NCBI GenBank assembly: GCA_035560555.1
Contig: DATMZF010000040.1
Coordinates: 1 to 49,599 of the forward strand
Source: UBA11090 sp035560555
GTDB lineage: Bacteria; Spirochaetota; Spirochaetia; Treponematales; Rectinemataceae
DNA: 49,599 nucleotides
Direction of reading: 5' to 3'
Shown here: piece after piece, positions 1-8,096 of the stretch
How positions within the stretch are numbered: position 1 is the stretch's first letter
Layout: the number at the start of each line of letters is the position of its first letter
Notes under the pieces: generated by a model
Database searches by the model: none
What the model saw: only the letters and a program-made list of their open reading frames with translations
What the model was told of the DNA's origin: nothing
Position numbers and translations under genes: made by a program

Positions 1-1
1 C

Positions 2-2770
2 GAGTTGACGAGGCTCAAAGATGATGGGAGCTACGAATACCTTACCTTCGCCCCCAAGGATGTGTTGGAGAAAAAATTCGACCTCGCGCTTCGCGCTCGC
101 GATTCGATTCGCCTCGTGAAGAAGACGGCCTTTGGCGGCGCGCTCGCCGCTTCCGACCTCGAGAAGTTCGCGGACGTGGTGCAGCTCACGGGCCAGGTGG
201 CGCGGCCCGAACTCTACGCGTTGCGACCAGGCATGAAGCTCTCCCAGATAGTCACTTTGGATCAGATCCTGCTGAGCACGAATCTTTACTATGCCGAGGT
301 AGTGCGCTTCAAGACGAATGGGCGCGATGAATATGTCATCTTCAAGCCCTCGGATGTTCTTTCGGGCGCCTGGGACCTGGAACTTGGCCCGCGCGATCTC
401 GTGAGGATCTATAAAGTCAATTATTCGCCAGAAAAACCCGATTTCGATCGATTCGCGGCCTCCGTGCTCATGTCGGGTCCTCTCCGCTTTTCGGGACTCT
501 ATGCCTGGCGTTCGGGCACGATGTTGTCCGAACTGCAGGGTGCCGCCCAGCTCCTTCTCGATGTCAATCAGGTGTATGCCGATATACTGAGGGTTCTTCC
601 CGACGGCAAGAGTCAGCTTATCACCTTCGCTCCCAGGGAAGTGGCCTCCGGAACATTCGATACCGAGCTGTCGGCTCGCGACACGGTGCGCTACTATTCC
701 ATCACTCAGGCCACGCCAAAGATCGCCACGGTGAGCCTCAAGGAAGAAGCCGGCCAAACGACGCCCGCCGCTGTCCCGACGGGGACGATCGGAACGGTTG
801 GCGCCAATGGCGCGCCTCCCGCCGCCCTTGCGGCGGGAGGCGCGGTTGGGGCTCCCGCTTCCGGGATCACGACCGACGCTGGCTTCTTTCTCGAAGTGGT
901 CAACACTGTCGGACAGATCCGCTATGGGGGCCCCTACGCGCGTACGCCTACCTTAAGGCTTTCCTCCGTGGTGACCGCCGACCAAATCCTTCAGGACACC
1001 AACCTCGATTACGCCGAACTCACCAGGCGGAAGAGCGACGGAGGCTGGGAATACGCGACCTTCTCCCCCCGCGAGGTGCTGTCGGGCGCCTACGATCTCC
1101 CGCTCAGGGCCCAGGACGTCATCAGGTATTTCAAGGTGGGCTACCTGCCCGAGAAACCCGATTTCGATCACTTCGGCAACGCCTATGCGCTCGCTGGGCG
1201 GGCACGGAATTCCGGCCTCTATTCCATCAACGCTCCCGCCCTTCTTTCCGAGATCATCACCTCATCCCAGTTGGTGAGCGATACCGACATCTATTACGCC
1301 GAAATCGATCGCTGGGTGACGGGCGGCAGAATCGAATATCTCACCTTCAGCCCCCTCGCGGTCATTTCGGGATCGGTCGATATGCGTGTTTTCCCGCGCG
1401 ACATCATTAGGCTCGTTCCGGCGGGCAATAGGGGCGAAACCCACGACTTCTCGAAATACGCCGATACGGTGATTCTGCAGGGAACCGTCCGATATCCCGG
1501 CCGCTATGCCTGGTACAGGGGATTCTCCCTATCGGGAATGCTGTCTGAGACGGATCTTCTGATTGACACCGATTCCAGCTACGCCGTGATCAAACGCAAG
1601 AGTTCCGAGACTGAGTCCCTCATCGGGTTCTCGCCTTCCGAGATCGTGAAAGGCAACAAGGACATAGAGCTGCGGCCTCGCGATACGGTCATGTTATTTC
1701 CGAAATATTCCAATCGTCCGGTCACCATTTCGGGGGAGATCGTCGAACCCAAGGTTATTCCCTATTATGAGGGCATTGAACTATCGGTCGTGCTGCGGTC
1801 GGTTGCCTTGATGGCCGATAGTTCCTCCCTCAAGGCCGTCGTGACAAAGGCGGCGGGGGGAAGCGTCGATGTCTATCTCGAGGAGTATTTGCACCGACAG
1901 GCCAACACCAAAGTTCCGCTTCAGCCCGGCGACTCCATTTCCATAAAGAGGCTTTTGCCTGATGAACATCTATCGATCGTCATGGTGCGGGGCGCGGTGA
2001 AGGATCCTCAGCCCGTCGAGTTCCGCGAAGGCATGAGGCTTGCCGAGGCTCTCGCGGCCGCTGGCGGTTTCGAGACGCGCGCCTATCCAGCCGGCCTCGT
2101 CCTCATAAGGAAGAACGCGGCAGAGCTTCAGCAGAAACAGGTCGACCGGCTCATCGCCCAGCTCGAGGCGATGTCCTCCGCGAGCGGAGCGCTGCCGACG
2201 TCGACCGATTCCACCTTAAGTTCGGCGGCGGCGATAATCGCCAACCTGCAGATTGACTTTGCGATGCAGAAAGCGAAGCTCGGTTCCTTGAAACAGCAGT
2301 ATAAGGAGGGCTTTGGCCGCATTTCGCTCGATGTCCCCGACACCCTCGCCGCCCTGAGCGATTCGTCCTCCAATGTCGTGCTCGAGCGGGACGACCTCAT
2401 CTTCGTGCCTTCCATGCCGACCTATGTACTGGTGTCGGGCGAAGTCTCCGACCAGACAGTCATCGCCTATCGCTCCGGAATCACGGTGAGGGAGGCCCTG
2501 TCCGAATCCGGATGGATTTCGCGGGACGCGGATCTCGCGAGAATCTATATCGTCAGGGTCACTGGCAAACTCGACAGCACCACCGGCAAAGGCTTTCTCT
2601 TCTTCAAGCCGAGTATCCTGAAGTACAAACTCAATCCAGGCGATACGATTATCGTGCCGGCCAAGACGGTGAAAGTCAGCGTCGGCTGGTCCTATCTGAA
2701 AGATACTTTCTCGGTCATAAGCACGATACTAACCACCGCGCTGACGACGAAAACCTTGCTGGGCCTATGA
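2..2770 (+). CDS. Multi-SLBB polysaccharide export protein (5' partial)
   Basis: Periplasmic/outer-membrane polysaccharide export protein built from SLBB (soluble ligand-binding beta-grasp) repeats. The reading frame is open at the window edge. The TTG at base 5 is an internal Leu, because the first residues (ELTRLKDDG) match an internal repeat (ELTRRKSDGG), so the true start lies upstream. At least six units of about 90-100 residues share the pattern YAE-x-R...(E)Y-x-TFxPxxVLSG...RDxIR, and some continue with PEKPDFD. A Pro/Ala/Gly-rich linker (bases about 715-890) splits the array. Three more SLBB-like segments follow (SGEIVEPKV, VRGAVKDPQ, SGEVSDQTV), then a hydrophobic C-terminus. Family members usually carry two or three SLBB units, so this one is greatly expanded. 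The stop overlaps the Wzz start as ATGA, showing an operon. The exported polymer is unknown. Confidence 0.85.
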   Translation, partial: ELTRLKDDGSYEYLTFAPKDVLEKKFDLALRARDSIRLVKKTAFGGALAASDLEKFADVVQLTGQVARPELYALRPGMKLSQIVTLDQILLSTNLYYAEVVRFKTNGRDEYVIFKPSDVLSGAWDLELGPRDLVRIYKVNYSPEKPDFDRFAASVLMSGPLRFSGLYAWRSGTMLSELQGAAQLLLDVNQVYADILRVLPDGKSQLITFAPREVASGTFDTELSARDTVRYYSITQATPKIATVSLKEEAGQTTPAAVPTGTIGTVGANGAPPAALAAGGAVGAPASGITTDAGFFLEVVNTVGQIRYGGPYARTPTLRLSSVVTADQILQDTNLDYAELTRRKSDGGWEYATFSPREVLSGAYDLPLRAQDVIRYFKVGYLPEKPDFDHFGNAYALAGRARNSGLYSINAPALLSEIITSSQLVSDTDIYYAEIDRWVTGGRIEYLTFSPLAVISGSVDMRVFPRDIIRLVPAGNRGETHDFSKYADTVILQGTVRYPGRYAWYRGFSLSGMLSETDLLIDTDSSYAVIKRKSSETESLIGFSPSEIVKGNKDIELRPRDTVMLFPKYSNRPVTISGEIVEPKVIPYYEGIELSVVLRSVALMADSSSLKAVVTKAAGGSVDVYLEEYLHRQANTKVPLQPGDSISIKRLLPDEHLSIVMVRGAVKDPQPVEFREGMRLAEALAAAGGFETRAYPAGLVLIRKNAAELQQKQVDRLIAQLEAMSSASGALPTSTDSTLSSAAAIIANLQIDFAMQKAKLGSLKQQYKEGFGRISLDVPDTLAALSDSSSNVVLERDDLIFVPSMPTYVLVSGEVSDQTVIAYRSGITVREALSESGWISRDADLARIYIVRVTGKLDSTTGKGFLFFKPSILKYKLNPGDTIIVPAKTVKVSVGWSYLKDTFSVISTILTTALTTKTLLGL

Positions 2771-3996
2771 TGGAGGACGACCACGTGAGCGATTTAGCTG
2801 AGAAACCCGATTTGGATGACGAAGTAAGCCTGGTAGACCTCGCCGCCACGCTGTGGCGGCGGAAAATGCTCATCGTGGCCTTCACCGCCGCGGCGGCGGT
2901 TCTGTCGGTCGTCTATGCCCTTATGCAGCCCAATATGTTCACCGCTTCAGCCACGATGTTGCCGATATCGGGATCCTCGTCATCCATGCTGTCCCAGTAT
3001 GCCGGTCTCGCTGCGATGGCGGGAGTGAGCCTTCCTTCCGGTAGTTCCGCCAACTCCGTGGTAAAGATTGAGGCTATTCTCAAGAGCCGCAGCTTCGCCG
3101 AGAACCTTGTAGCCGAGATGAATCTCGTGCCCCTCCTCATCGAGCATCCCGAAAAGATCAAGATGGGGACGCCGCTGGGAATTGCGGTCAGGGCGTTGCA
3201 GGGAATGCTGACGGTATCCACCGATACGAAAACAAGCGTTATGAAGATCGTCGTCAAGACAAAGAGCGCGACGCTCTCCAGCGCTATCGCGAATGGCGCC
3301 CTGGATATGATCCAGAAGGATCTCGCGGCGCGTGTTCTCTCTTCCAGCGGGAAAAACATCATCCTTCTCGAGCAGCAGTCCGCCGAGCAGGAGCAGAAAG
3401 TCCGGGCCGCCCAAAACAAACTCACCGCGTACCAGAAAAAGAATAAGTTTGTCCAGCCACAAGCTCAGAGTACTAGAAGTCTGCAGCTCTATCAGGCGCT
3501 GATCCAGCAGAAGATGACCTTAGAGGTCGAGATATCCCGCCTCGAGAGCGCCCTCTCTTCTGACAATCCCAAGATCGTCTCCGCGCAGACGCAGCTCGAC
3601 GCGATCAAGAAGCAGATGGCCGATTTCGAGAAAACCGGAGGCGGGGTAGGGCCTTCGATGAGCGAAACGCCGGCCGCCCTCATGGAGTACGCGAATCTCA
3701 CCGCCGAGCTAGAGCTCGCCACGAAAGTCTATGACAGCTTGATCACAAGTCTCGAAAGCGTGAAGCTTCAGGACGCCACCGAAAAAGTGTTCGTCGAGGT
3801 GATCGACAGAGCCATCCCGCCTGAAAGGAAAAGCGAGCCCTCGCGGTCCAAGATCTGCGTCATCGGAACCATGGCCGGCGGATTTTTCTCAGTTCTCCTC
3901 GCCTTCGTTCTCGATGCCATGGGAAAACTGATCTCCGATCCTGAAGTCCGCGCGAAGTTCTCCGCCGTCGCGAAGCGGAAACAGCGGAAAAGCTGA
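2767..3996 (+). CDS. Wzz-type polysaccharide chain-length determinant
   Basis: Inner-membrane polysaccharide co-polymerase of the Wzz/GNVR family, which sets polymer length or couples polymerase to the exporter. About 409 residues: a first membrane segment at about 34-53, a long periplasmic part rich in coiled coil (QQSAEQEQKVRAAQNKL, then a Gln/Lys-rich stretch), a Pro-rich motif before the second segment (AIPPERKSEPSRSK, the usual Wzz pre-TM2 signature), and a second membrane segment at about 363-385. There is no C-terminal tyrosine-kinase domain. The start is uncertain: tandem ATGs at 2767 and 2770 overlap the upstream stop, but an in-frame GTG at 2785 has a GGAGG eight bases ahead of it. 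It is translationally coupled to the SLBB gene and probably serves the same polymer. Confidence 0.85.
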   Translation: MMEDDHVSDLAEKPDLDDEVSLVDLAATLWRRKMLIVAFTAAAAVLSVVYALMQPNMFTASATMLPISGSSSSMLSQYAGLAAMAGVSLPSGSSANSVVKIEAILKSRSFAENLVAEMNLVPLLIEHPEKIKMGTPLGIAVRALQGMLTVSTDTKTSVMKIVVKTKSATLSSAIANGALDMIQKDLAARVLSSSGKNIILLEQQSAEQEQKVRAAQNKLTAYQKKNKFVQPQAQSTRSLQLYQALIQQKMTLEVEISRLESALSSDNPKIVSAQTQLDAIKKQMADFEKTGGGVGPSMSETPAALMEYANLTAELELATKVYDSLITSLESVKLQDATEKVFVEVIDRAIPPERKSEPSRSKICVIGTMAGGFFSVLLAFVLDAMGKLISDPEVRAKFSAVAKRKQRKS

Positions 3997-4045
3997 AAAT
4001 TTCTAACTTACTCTCGACTATCTCCTCACATGACGCCAAGGAACT

Positions 4046-4681
4046 ATGAACCCCACCGATACCGAACTCCAGCTCCTCGAAACCATCTACTCAAAACAGG
4101 GCGACCAGCAGTCCCTCTCCCAGAGGGATCTGGCGGGTGCGGCTGGCTTGTCTCTGGGTATGACGAACGCTCTCCTAAGGCGGTTCATCGAGCGCGGCTG
4201 GGTAAAGCTCATGCACCTGTCAGGACGCAGCCTGCGGTACATCCTCACCTCCAACGGAATGGAAGAGGTTCTGCGCCGTTCGCTCTCCTACTTCACGAGG
4301 GCGGTGCGAAGCGCCTCCCTCTATCGCGACAAAATTGACGCCTTCGTCCTGCGGCTTTCCAGGGAAGGCTTCGATACGCTGGTGCTCGAAGGCCCTGCCG
4401 AACTCGACTTTCTTTTCGACTATTCCTGCGAGCGGCATGGTCTGGCGTTTTTAAAGAACCCTGCCGGGGCGAAACGGGAGTCCTTGCTCCGTCTTCCGGG
4501 CGCCATGTTCGTGGCCGCCAAAACCTTCAACGGGCTGGAAAAATACTGTGGCGACCAGGACGAAGCCGATGGCGCTGGCTTGGATCGCGCCGCTGGGGCT
4601 GGCGCCTCGCGGCTTCATTTGGCCGATATTCTTTTTGACTGCGACGAGGCTTTTTTTGGGGAGCGTGCAGCGTCAAAATGA
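4046..4681 (+). CDS. Winged-helix transcriptional regulator
   Basis: A 211-residue protein with an N-terminal MarR-like winged helix at about residues 5-75 (SQRDLAGAAGLSLGMTNALL is the recognition-helix region, GRSLRYILTSNGMEEV the wing). The rest (about 90-210) has no domain I recognise; FDTLVLEGPAELDFLF suggests an alpha/beta ligand or partner domain. It follows wzz by 49 bases and is closed by a strong terminator, so it is probably the last gene of the export operon and may control it. Regulators of this shape next to capsule export genes are known in spirochaetes, but the local regulatory role is inference. AAGGA lies just upstream of the ATG. Confidence 0.75.
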   Translation: MNPTDTELQLLETIYSKQGDQQSLSQRDLAGAAGLSLGMTNALLRRFIERGWVKLMHLSGRSLRYILTSNGMEEVLRRSLSYFTRAVRSASLYRDKIDAFVLRLSREGFDTLVLEGPAELDFLFDYSCERHGLAFLKNPAGAKRESLLRLPGAMFVAAKTFNGLEKYCGDQDEADGAGLDRAAGAGASRLHLADILFDCDEAFFGERAASK

Positions 4682-4710
4682 CTTTCCATAGATTCGACGT
4701 CACAACTAGG

Positions 4711-4749
4711 AGGGCTGCCCGCGACGCGTTCGTGGGCAGCCCTTTTTTT
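4711..4749 (+). terminator. Rho-independent terminator after the winged-helix gene
   Basis: A perfect nine-base stem, GGGCTGCCC (4712-4720) with GGGCAGCCC (4734-4742), has a 13-base loop and is followed by seven T. It separates the polysaccharide export operon from the Wzi-like gene. Confidence 0.9.
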
Positions 4750-4755
4750 GCCGTG

Positions 4756-4784
4756 CTGGCAAGCGTTTTCATTGGTGCTATACT
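4756..4784 (+). promoter_or_regulatory. Putative sigma70 promoter for the Wzi-like gene
   Basis: The -35-like CTGGCA (4756-4761) and -10 TATACT (4779-4784) are 17 bases apart. They lie between the terminator and the ATG at 4815, which has AAAAGGA ahead of it. Confidence 0.45.
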
Positions 4785-4814
4785 TCATCCGAGATTTTAT
4801 GAAAAGGAAATACA

Positions 4815-6632
4815 ATGGCAAAAAATACGCTTCGGTGGATGGCCGGTTCCTTGCTGGTCTTTATGTTTGGATTGACGGCGGCGCCGCGCGCCGATGCCCA
4901 ATCCCATCTCGCCGTCGAGTTGGGTCATCCGGTGTACGGCGTCATCGAGACCGCCGAACTGCGCGGCGTGCTGACGCGGCTTTCGTCGGTGAAGCCCTAC
5001 ACGAGGGCGCAGGTGGCCGAGTTCCTCGCGACGATCCAGGCTAACATGGACGTCTTCTCCCCCGTCGAGAGGGCCGAAATACGGGGAATCGCCGCCGAGT
5101 TCGAGGAGGGGGCGCGGGGCGACATCGGGCAGGCGTTCTGGAAAGCGCCCAACGCCAAGGCGGCCCTCGGAGGCCACATAGAGGCGACGGGGCGCTTCGA
5201 CGTCGCCGGCATCGCGGACCTCGCCTCGGGTGGGACGGGCGGCGCCAGTTCTGGCGACGTGACCGATCTCTGGCACCTCAACTCCCTCATTCAGCCCTAC
5301 GTGAAGCTCTACCCCGAGCCCTGGCTCTCCCTCTGGGGAACGATCGGCATAACCTATGACAAGGTAAACCGCGATCTCTATCTTCCCTATACCTTCACGA
5401 AGGAATGGGACTCGTACCATAATAAAGTCTCGACCTCCCCCACGACCGACGGGGAGGAGGCCTATCCTACCTGGAGCTTCGACCTCCGCAACGACGTATC
5501 GGGGGCGACCGATTCGGGATCTCTGCGGTTCCGCCTCTCGCGCTTCAGGAGGGATTGGGGCATGAGTTCGGGATCCCTCTCCCTTTCAGGCACTGCCCGG
5601 CCCTTCATGGGGCTCGAAGTTCAGTTCAGGCCATCTGAGATTTTCGCGATCACCAATCTCATCGGTTCGCTGGGGAACTGGGAAAAGGGCAAAGCCGACC
5701 GTTCGGCGGCTACCGATGACTATGGCAACAGTACAGCGGTCACCGAGCAGAAAATGTTCGCCATACAGAGACTGGAGCTTTTTCCCTTCCCTTGGCTCAC
5801 CCTGGGCGCCAACGGTACGATGATAGGCGCGAAACGCTTTGAGCTCGGCTACATTTCCCCTATGATGTTCGCCCTGGAGTACCAGGTGACGATGTCTGAT
5901 ATCGACAACATGGGCGTGCAGGGCGACATCCAGATCCTTCTTAAGCGCCTAGGCAAGCTCTACGCTTCCCTCTATATCGACGAAATCGAGCTTTCTGGAT
6001 TCGAGGAGTGGTTCACGAGGCCGCGCAACATGTTCGCACTCCAGGGCGGTGCCAAGCTCAACCTGCCATTTCTGCCTTTCGGGACGCTCTCCGCCCAATA
6101 CACGAAGATTGAACCCTTCGTCTACACGCACTATCCGACCTGGAACTACGAATCCCGCCTCCGCGTGAACGAATCCTACACCAACGACGGCGAGAACCTG
6201 GGCTACTACCTCCCCCCCAACTCCGACGAATTTCTCCTCCGACTGGAGTCCAGGATAGCCCCCGACTGGCGGGCCACGCTGCAGTACAGCTTTGTCCGTC
6301 ATGGCGACAATTCCGACGCCGATTATGCCGATGGCAAATATTTAATTTATGGGGATGTCGACAAGTACCAGGATTACTCTAAGCTCTCGGAATATCCCGA
6401 CAAAAATTTCCTCCACGATGGCATCTACGACTACAACCACATCGCGAAGCTCAAGGTCTGTTGGAGGCCGGCGGAAGCGCCCATGATCCTGGGGGCGGCG
6501 GTACCGCTCGAGCTGGGCGCGGGCTACGGGCTTTCCTACACCTGGTGGGAGGATGGCACGGGGGAAGGGGCCGCCGTGCCCGATGCCGAGTGGAAGAATG
6601 TGTTGGAGCTGAGCTGCAAGTTTTTCCTGTAG
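4815..6632 (+). CDS. Wzi-like capsule assembly outer-membrane protein
   Basis: A 605-residue exported beta-barrel protein. The signal peptide ends near residue 28 (ADA-Q). A short N-terminal module follows (HPVYGVIETAELRG ... KPYTRAQVAEFLATI), typical of the capsule-assembly Wzi family, which starts with HPVY-like and PYTR-like motifs. The remainder is rich in alternating aromatic/polar strands and ends in KFFL, as expected for a barrel with a terminal aromatic. In the family, Wzi anchors or organises capsule at the outer membrane. Its position just after SLBB and Wzz genes supports a role in the same surface polysaccharide, although it has its own promoter. Other large outer-membrane proteins remain possible. 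Confidence 0.72.
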   Translation: MAKNTLRWMAGSLLVFMFGLTAAPRADAQSHLAVELGHPVYGVIETAELRGVLTRLSSVKPYTRAQVAEFLATIQANMDVFSPVERAEIRGIAAEFEEGARGDIGQAFWKAPNAKAALGGHIEATGRFDVAGIADLASGGTGGASSGDVTDLWHLNSLIQPYVKLYPEPWLSLWGTIGITYDKVNRDLYLPYTFTKEWDSYHNKVSTSPTTDGEEAYPTWSFDLRNDVSGATDSGSLRFRLSRFRRDWGMSSGSLSLSGTARPFMGLEVQFRPSEIFAITNLIGSLGNWEKGKADRSAATDDYGNSTAVTEQKMFAIQRLELFPFPWLTLGANGTMIGAKRFELGYISPMMFALEYQVTMSDIDNMGVQGDIQILLKRLGKLYASLYIDEIELSGFEEWFTRPRNMFALQGGAKLNLPFLPFGTLSAQYTKIEPFVYTHYPTWNYESRLRVNESYTNDGENLGYYLPPNSDEFLLRLESRIAPDWRATLQYSFVRHGDNSDADYADGKYLIYGDVDKYQDYSKLSEYPDKNFLHDGIYDYNHIAKLKVCWRPAEAPMILGAAVPLELGAGYGLSYTWWEDGTGEGAAVPDAEWKNVLELSCKFFL

Positions 6633-6640
6633 GCTGGCCA

Positions 6641-6668
6641 GGCTCCGGGAGTTTTCCGTCCCGGAGCC
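6641..6668. terminator. Hairpin between convergent genes
   Basis: A perfect ten-base stem, GGCTCCGGGA (6641-6650) with TCCCGGAGCC (6659-6668), lies between the ends of the Wzi-like gene and the CAP lipoprotein gene. There is no clear T tract on either side, so termination is plausible but not certain. Confidence 0.55.
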
Positions 6669-6675
6669 TATGCGA

Positions 6676-7230
6676 TCAGGGCTTCGCCAGAATGACGCAG
6701 ACCGCGAGCCAGGTGTCGCCGGGGGCGCCGCCCGTGGCGGGGCAGGTGGTCATGCCGATGCCGATTTTCGTGAATCCGGCGTTTCTCATCGAGGCGGTGC
6801 CTCCCGGTCCCGCCAGCCAGCCTTCCATGGCGGTTTGAACATTGATGCCGCCGCTCGCCTTGAATATGAAGGACGCCGCGTCCGAGCAGCTGCCCATCGC
6901 GATGGCCACTCTGTCCTTGAGGTTTTCCGGGGCTGTCTCGCATTGGCCGACTCTGGCGTATCGCCGCGTGAGGGCTTCCAGGCTCGCGTCGCGCGACGGA
7001 AACGCCGCCACGGAATTGTCGGTTCGTTCCTTGTTGATGGCGACGAAGAAATCGTTCTCAGCGCTGTCGTAGGTGGATTCGTCGGCGACCGAATCGGGGA
7101 GAGTGATCGGATCCTGGTCGGAATCCCCGCCTCCGATGATGTTCATGATGAGGTCGCATCCCGAGAGAGTGAGCGTGAAGAAGACGAGGGTGATGGCGGC
7201 CATGGCCGCTTTGTGTGCGTTTCGGCGCAT
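6676..7230 (-). CDS. CAP/SCP-domain lipoprotein
   Basis: A 184-residue lipoprotein: basic N-terminus, hydrophobic stretch and lipobox LSGC with Cys25. The mature part is a single CAP (SCP-like) domain: NDFFVAINKERTD in the first helix, LEALTRRYARVGQC, then AMEGWLAGPG and FTKIGIGMT, the conserved GW...GH and iGiG region. The His usually following GWxxSPG is not visible (PGGTAS), so a metal- or lipid-binding cavity may be altered. CAP proteins in bacteria are secreted or surface proteins of varied, often unknown function. It is monocistronic, with GGGAGG upstream of the ATG and a good promoter at 7288-7315. Confidence 0.75.
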   Translation of the reverse strand: MRRNAHKAAMAAITLVFFTLTLSGCDLIMNIIGGGDSDQDPITLPDSVADESTYDSAENDFFVAINKERTDNSVAAFPSRDASLEALTRRYARVGQCETAPENLKDRVAIAMGSCSDAASFIFKASGGINVQTAMEGWLAGPGGTASMRNAGFTKIGIGMTTCPATGGAPGDTWLAVCVILAKP

Positions 7231-7287
7231 CAGGAGCCTCCCATTTCATATATCCCGACGTTGCGTAATGAAATACGTTTATAGTCA

Positions 7288-7315
7288 AGTATATGCGGGA
7301 AGTGCTCGGCCGCAA
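7288..7315 (-). promoter_or_regulatory. Putative promoter of the CAP lipoprotein gene
   Basis: Read on the minus strand: -35 TTGCGG (7315-7310), a 16-base spacer and -10 TATACT (7293-7288), about 58 bases upstream of the ATG. Confidence 0.45.
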
Positions 7316-7358
7316 TGGCAAAAGGCGAGCGGAGAAGGGGCGGCCTTAGGGGACAATC

Positions 7359-8093
7359 CTATCGTTCGCGGTCGTTGACGCCTCTGATGCGGGGCATGGG
7401 GCCGAGGTAGAGGCTCTTGTCGCCGCCGCCTGAGTCGATCGCGCGCTGCATGTCGGCGCGGACGCGCTTCGAGAGGACGATGGCGTTGTGGAGATCGGTG
7501 GTGGCGTGGCCGGCGGCGGCGGGCGGCTCCAGGGCCGGAAGGAAATGGACGGCGGGGCGGACGCGCCGCTTCGGACGCTTGAGCACGGTGACGACGGGGA
7601 CTATCAGGGCGTTGTTCTTGATGGCGTAGTAGAAGGCTCCCGCCTTGAGAGGTTTGATCTCCTGGTTCAGAAGGAAGCACTCCCCCTCGGCGTAGAAATA
7701 GACCCTCCCTCGCTTTTCCAGCGCGAGGCGCATGGCTTCGTCGATATCGGGCAGCCGGCTCGGGTCGGCCGGCATGGGTATGCCTCCCAGGAGACGCACG
7801 AGGGTGCCGAGGATGGGGGTGAGGATGGTTTCCTCGATGATGGTGAAGTAGGAAAACCCTGGCAGAATGGAGAGGCCGTGGACGAGGCAGTCCAGGGGCA
7901 GGGAGTGGTTGCTGACGAAGATGAGGGGCCGTTTGCCCGTCGCCTTGAGGTTTTCCCTACCCGTCACGGTGAAACCGTAATAGGCTTTTGCGACGGGCCA
8001 GCCGATGAGCGCCACAAACCAGCTGAGTAGGTAGGAAGCCGCCAGAAATGGCGGCTTCCGCGTTATTAGGGCTCCGCCTCTTTTGTACGCCAT
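7359..8093 (-). CDS. PlsC-like 1-acylglycerol-3-phosphate acyltransferase
   Basis: A 244-residue membrane-associated acyltransferase. The catalytic HX4D motif is NHSLPLD (His63, Asp68), and the substrate-binding motif appears as FYAEGECF in place of the usual FPEGTR. An N-terminal hydrophobic segment (about 15-35) anchors it. The family moves an acyl group onto lysophosphatidate or other lipid acceptors, including glycolipids. It lies three bases after the glycosyltransferase gene in one operon, so acylation of the glycosylated product is a reasonable inference; a plain phospholipid role cannot be excluded. Confidence 0.8.
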   Translation of the reverse strand: MAYKRGGALITRKPPFLAASYLLSWFVALIGWPVAKAYYGFTVTGRENLKATGKRPLIFVSNHSLPLDCLVHGLSILPGFSYFTIIEETILTPILGTLVRLLGGIPMPADPSRLPDIDEAMRLALEKRGRVYFYAEGECFLLNQEIKPLKAGAFYYAIKNNALIVPVVTVLKRPKRRVRPAVHFLPALEPPAAAGHATTDLHNAIVLSKRVRADMQRAIDSGGGDKSLYLGPMPRIRGVNDRER

Positions 8094-8096
8094 CGT

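Noticed and set aside
5..7. TTG at base 5 as the start of the SLBB gene
   Set aside because: It falls inside a repeat unit whose other copies have Leu there and extend further upstream, so the gene begins before the window.
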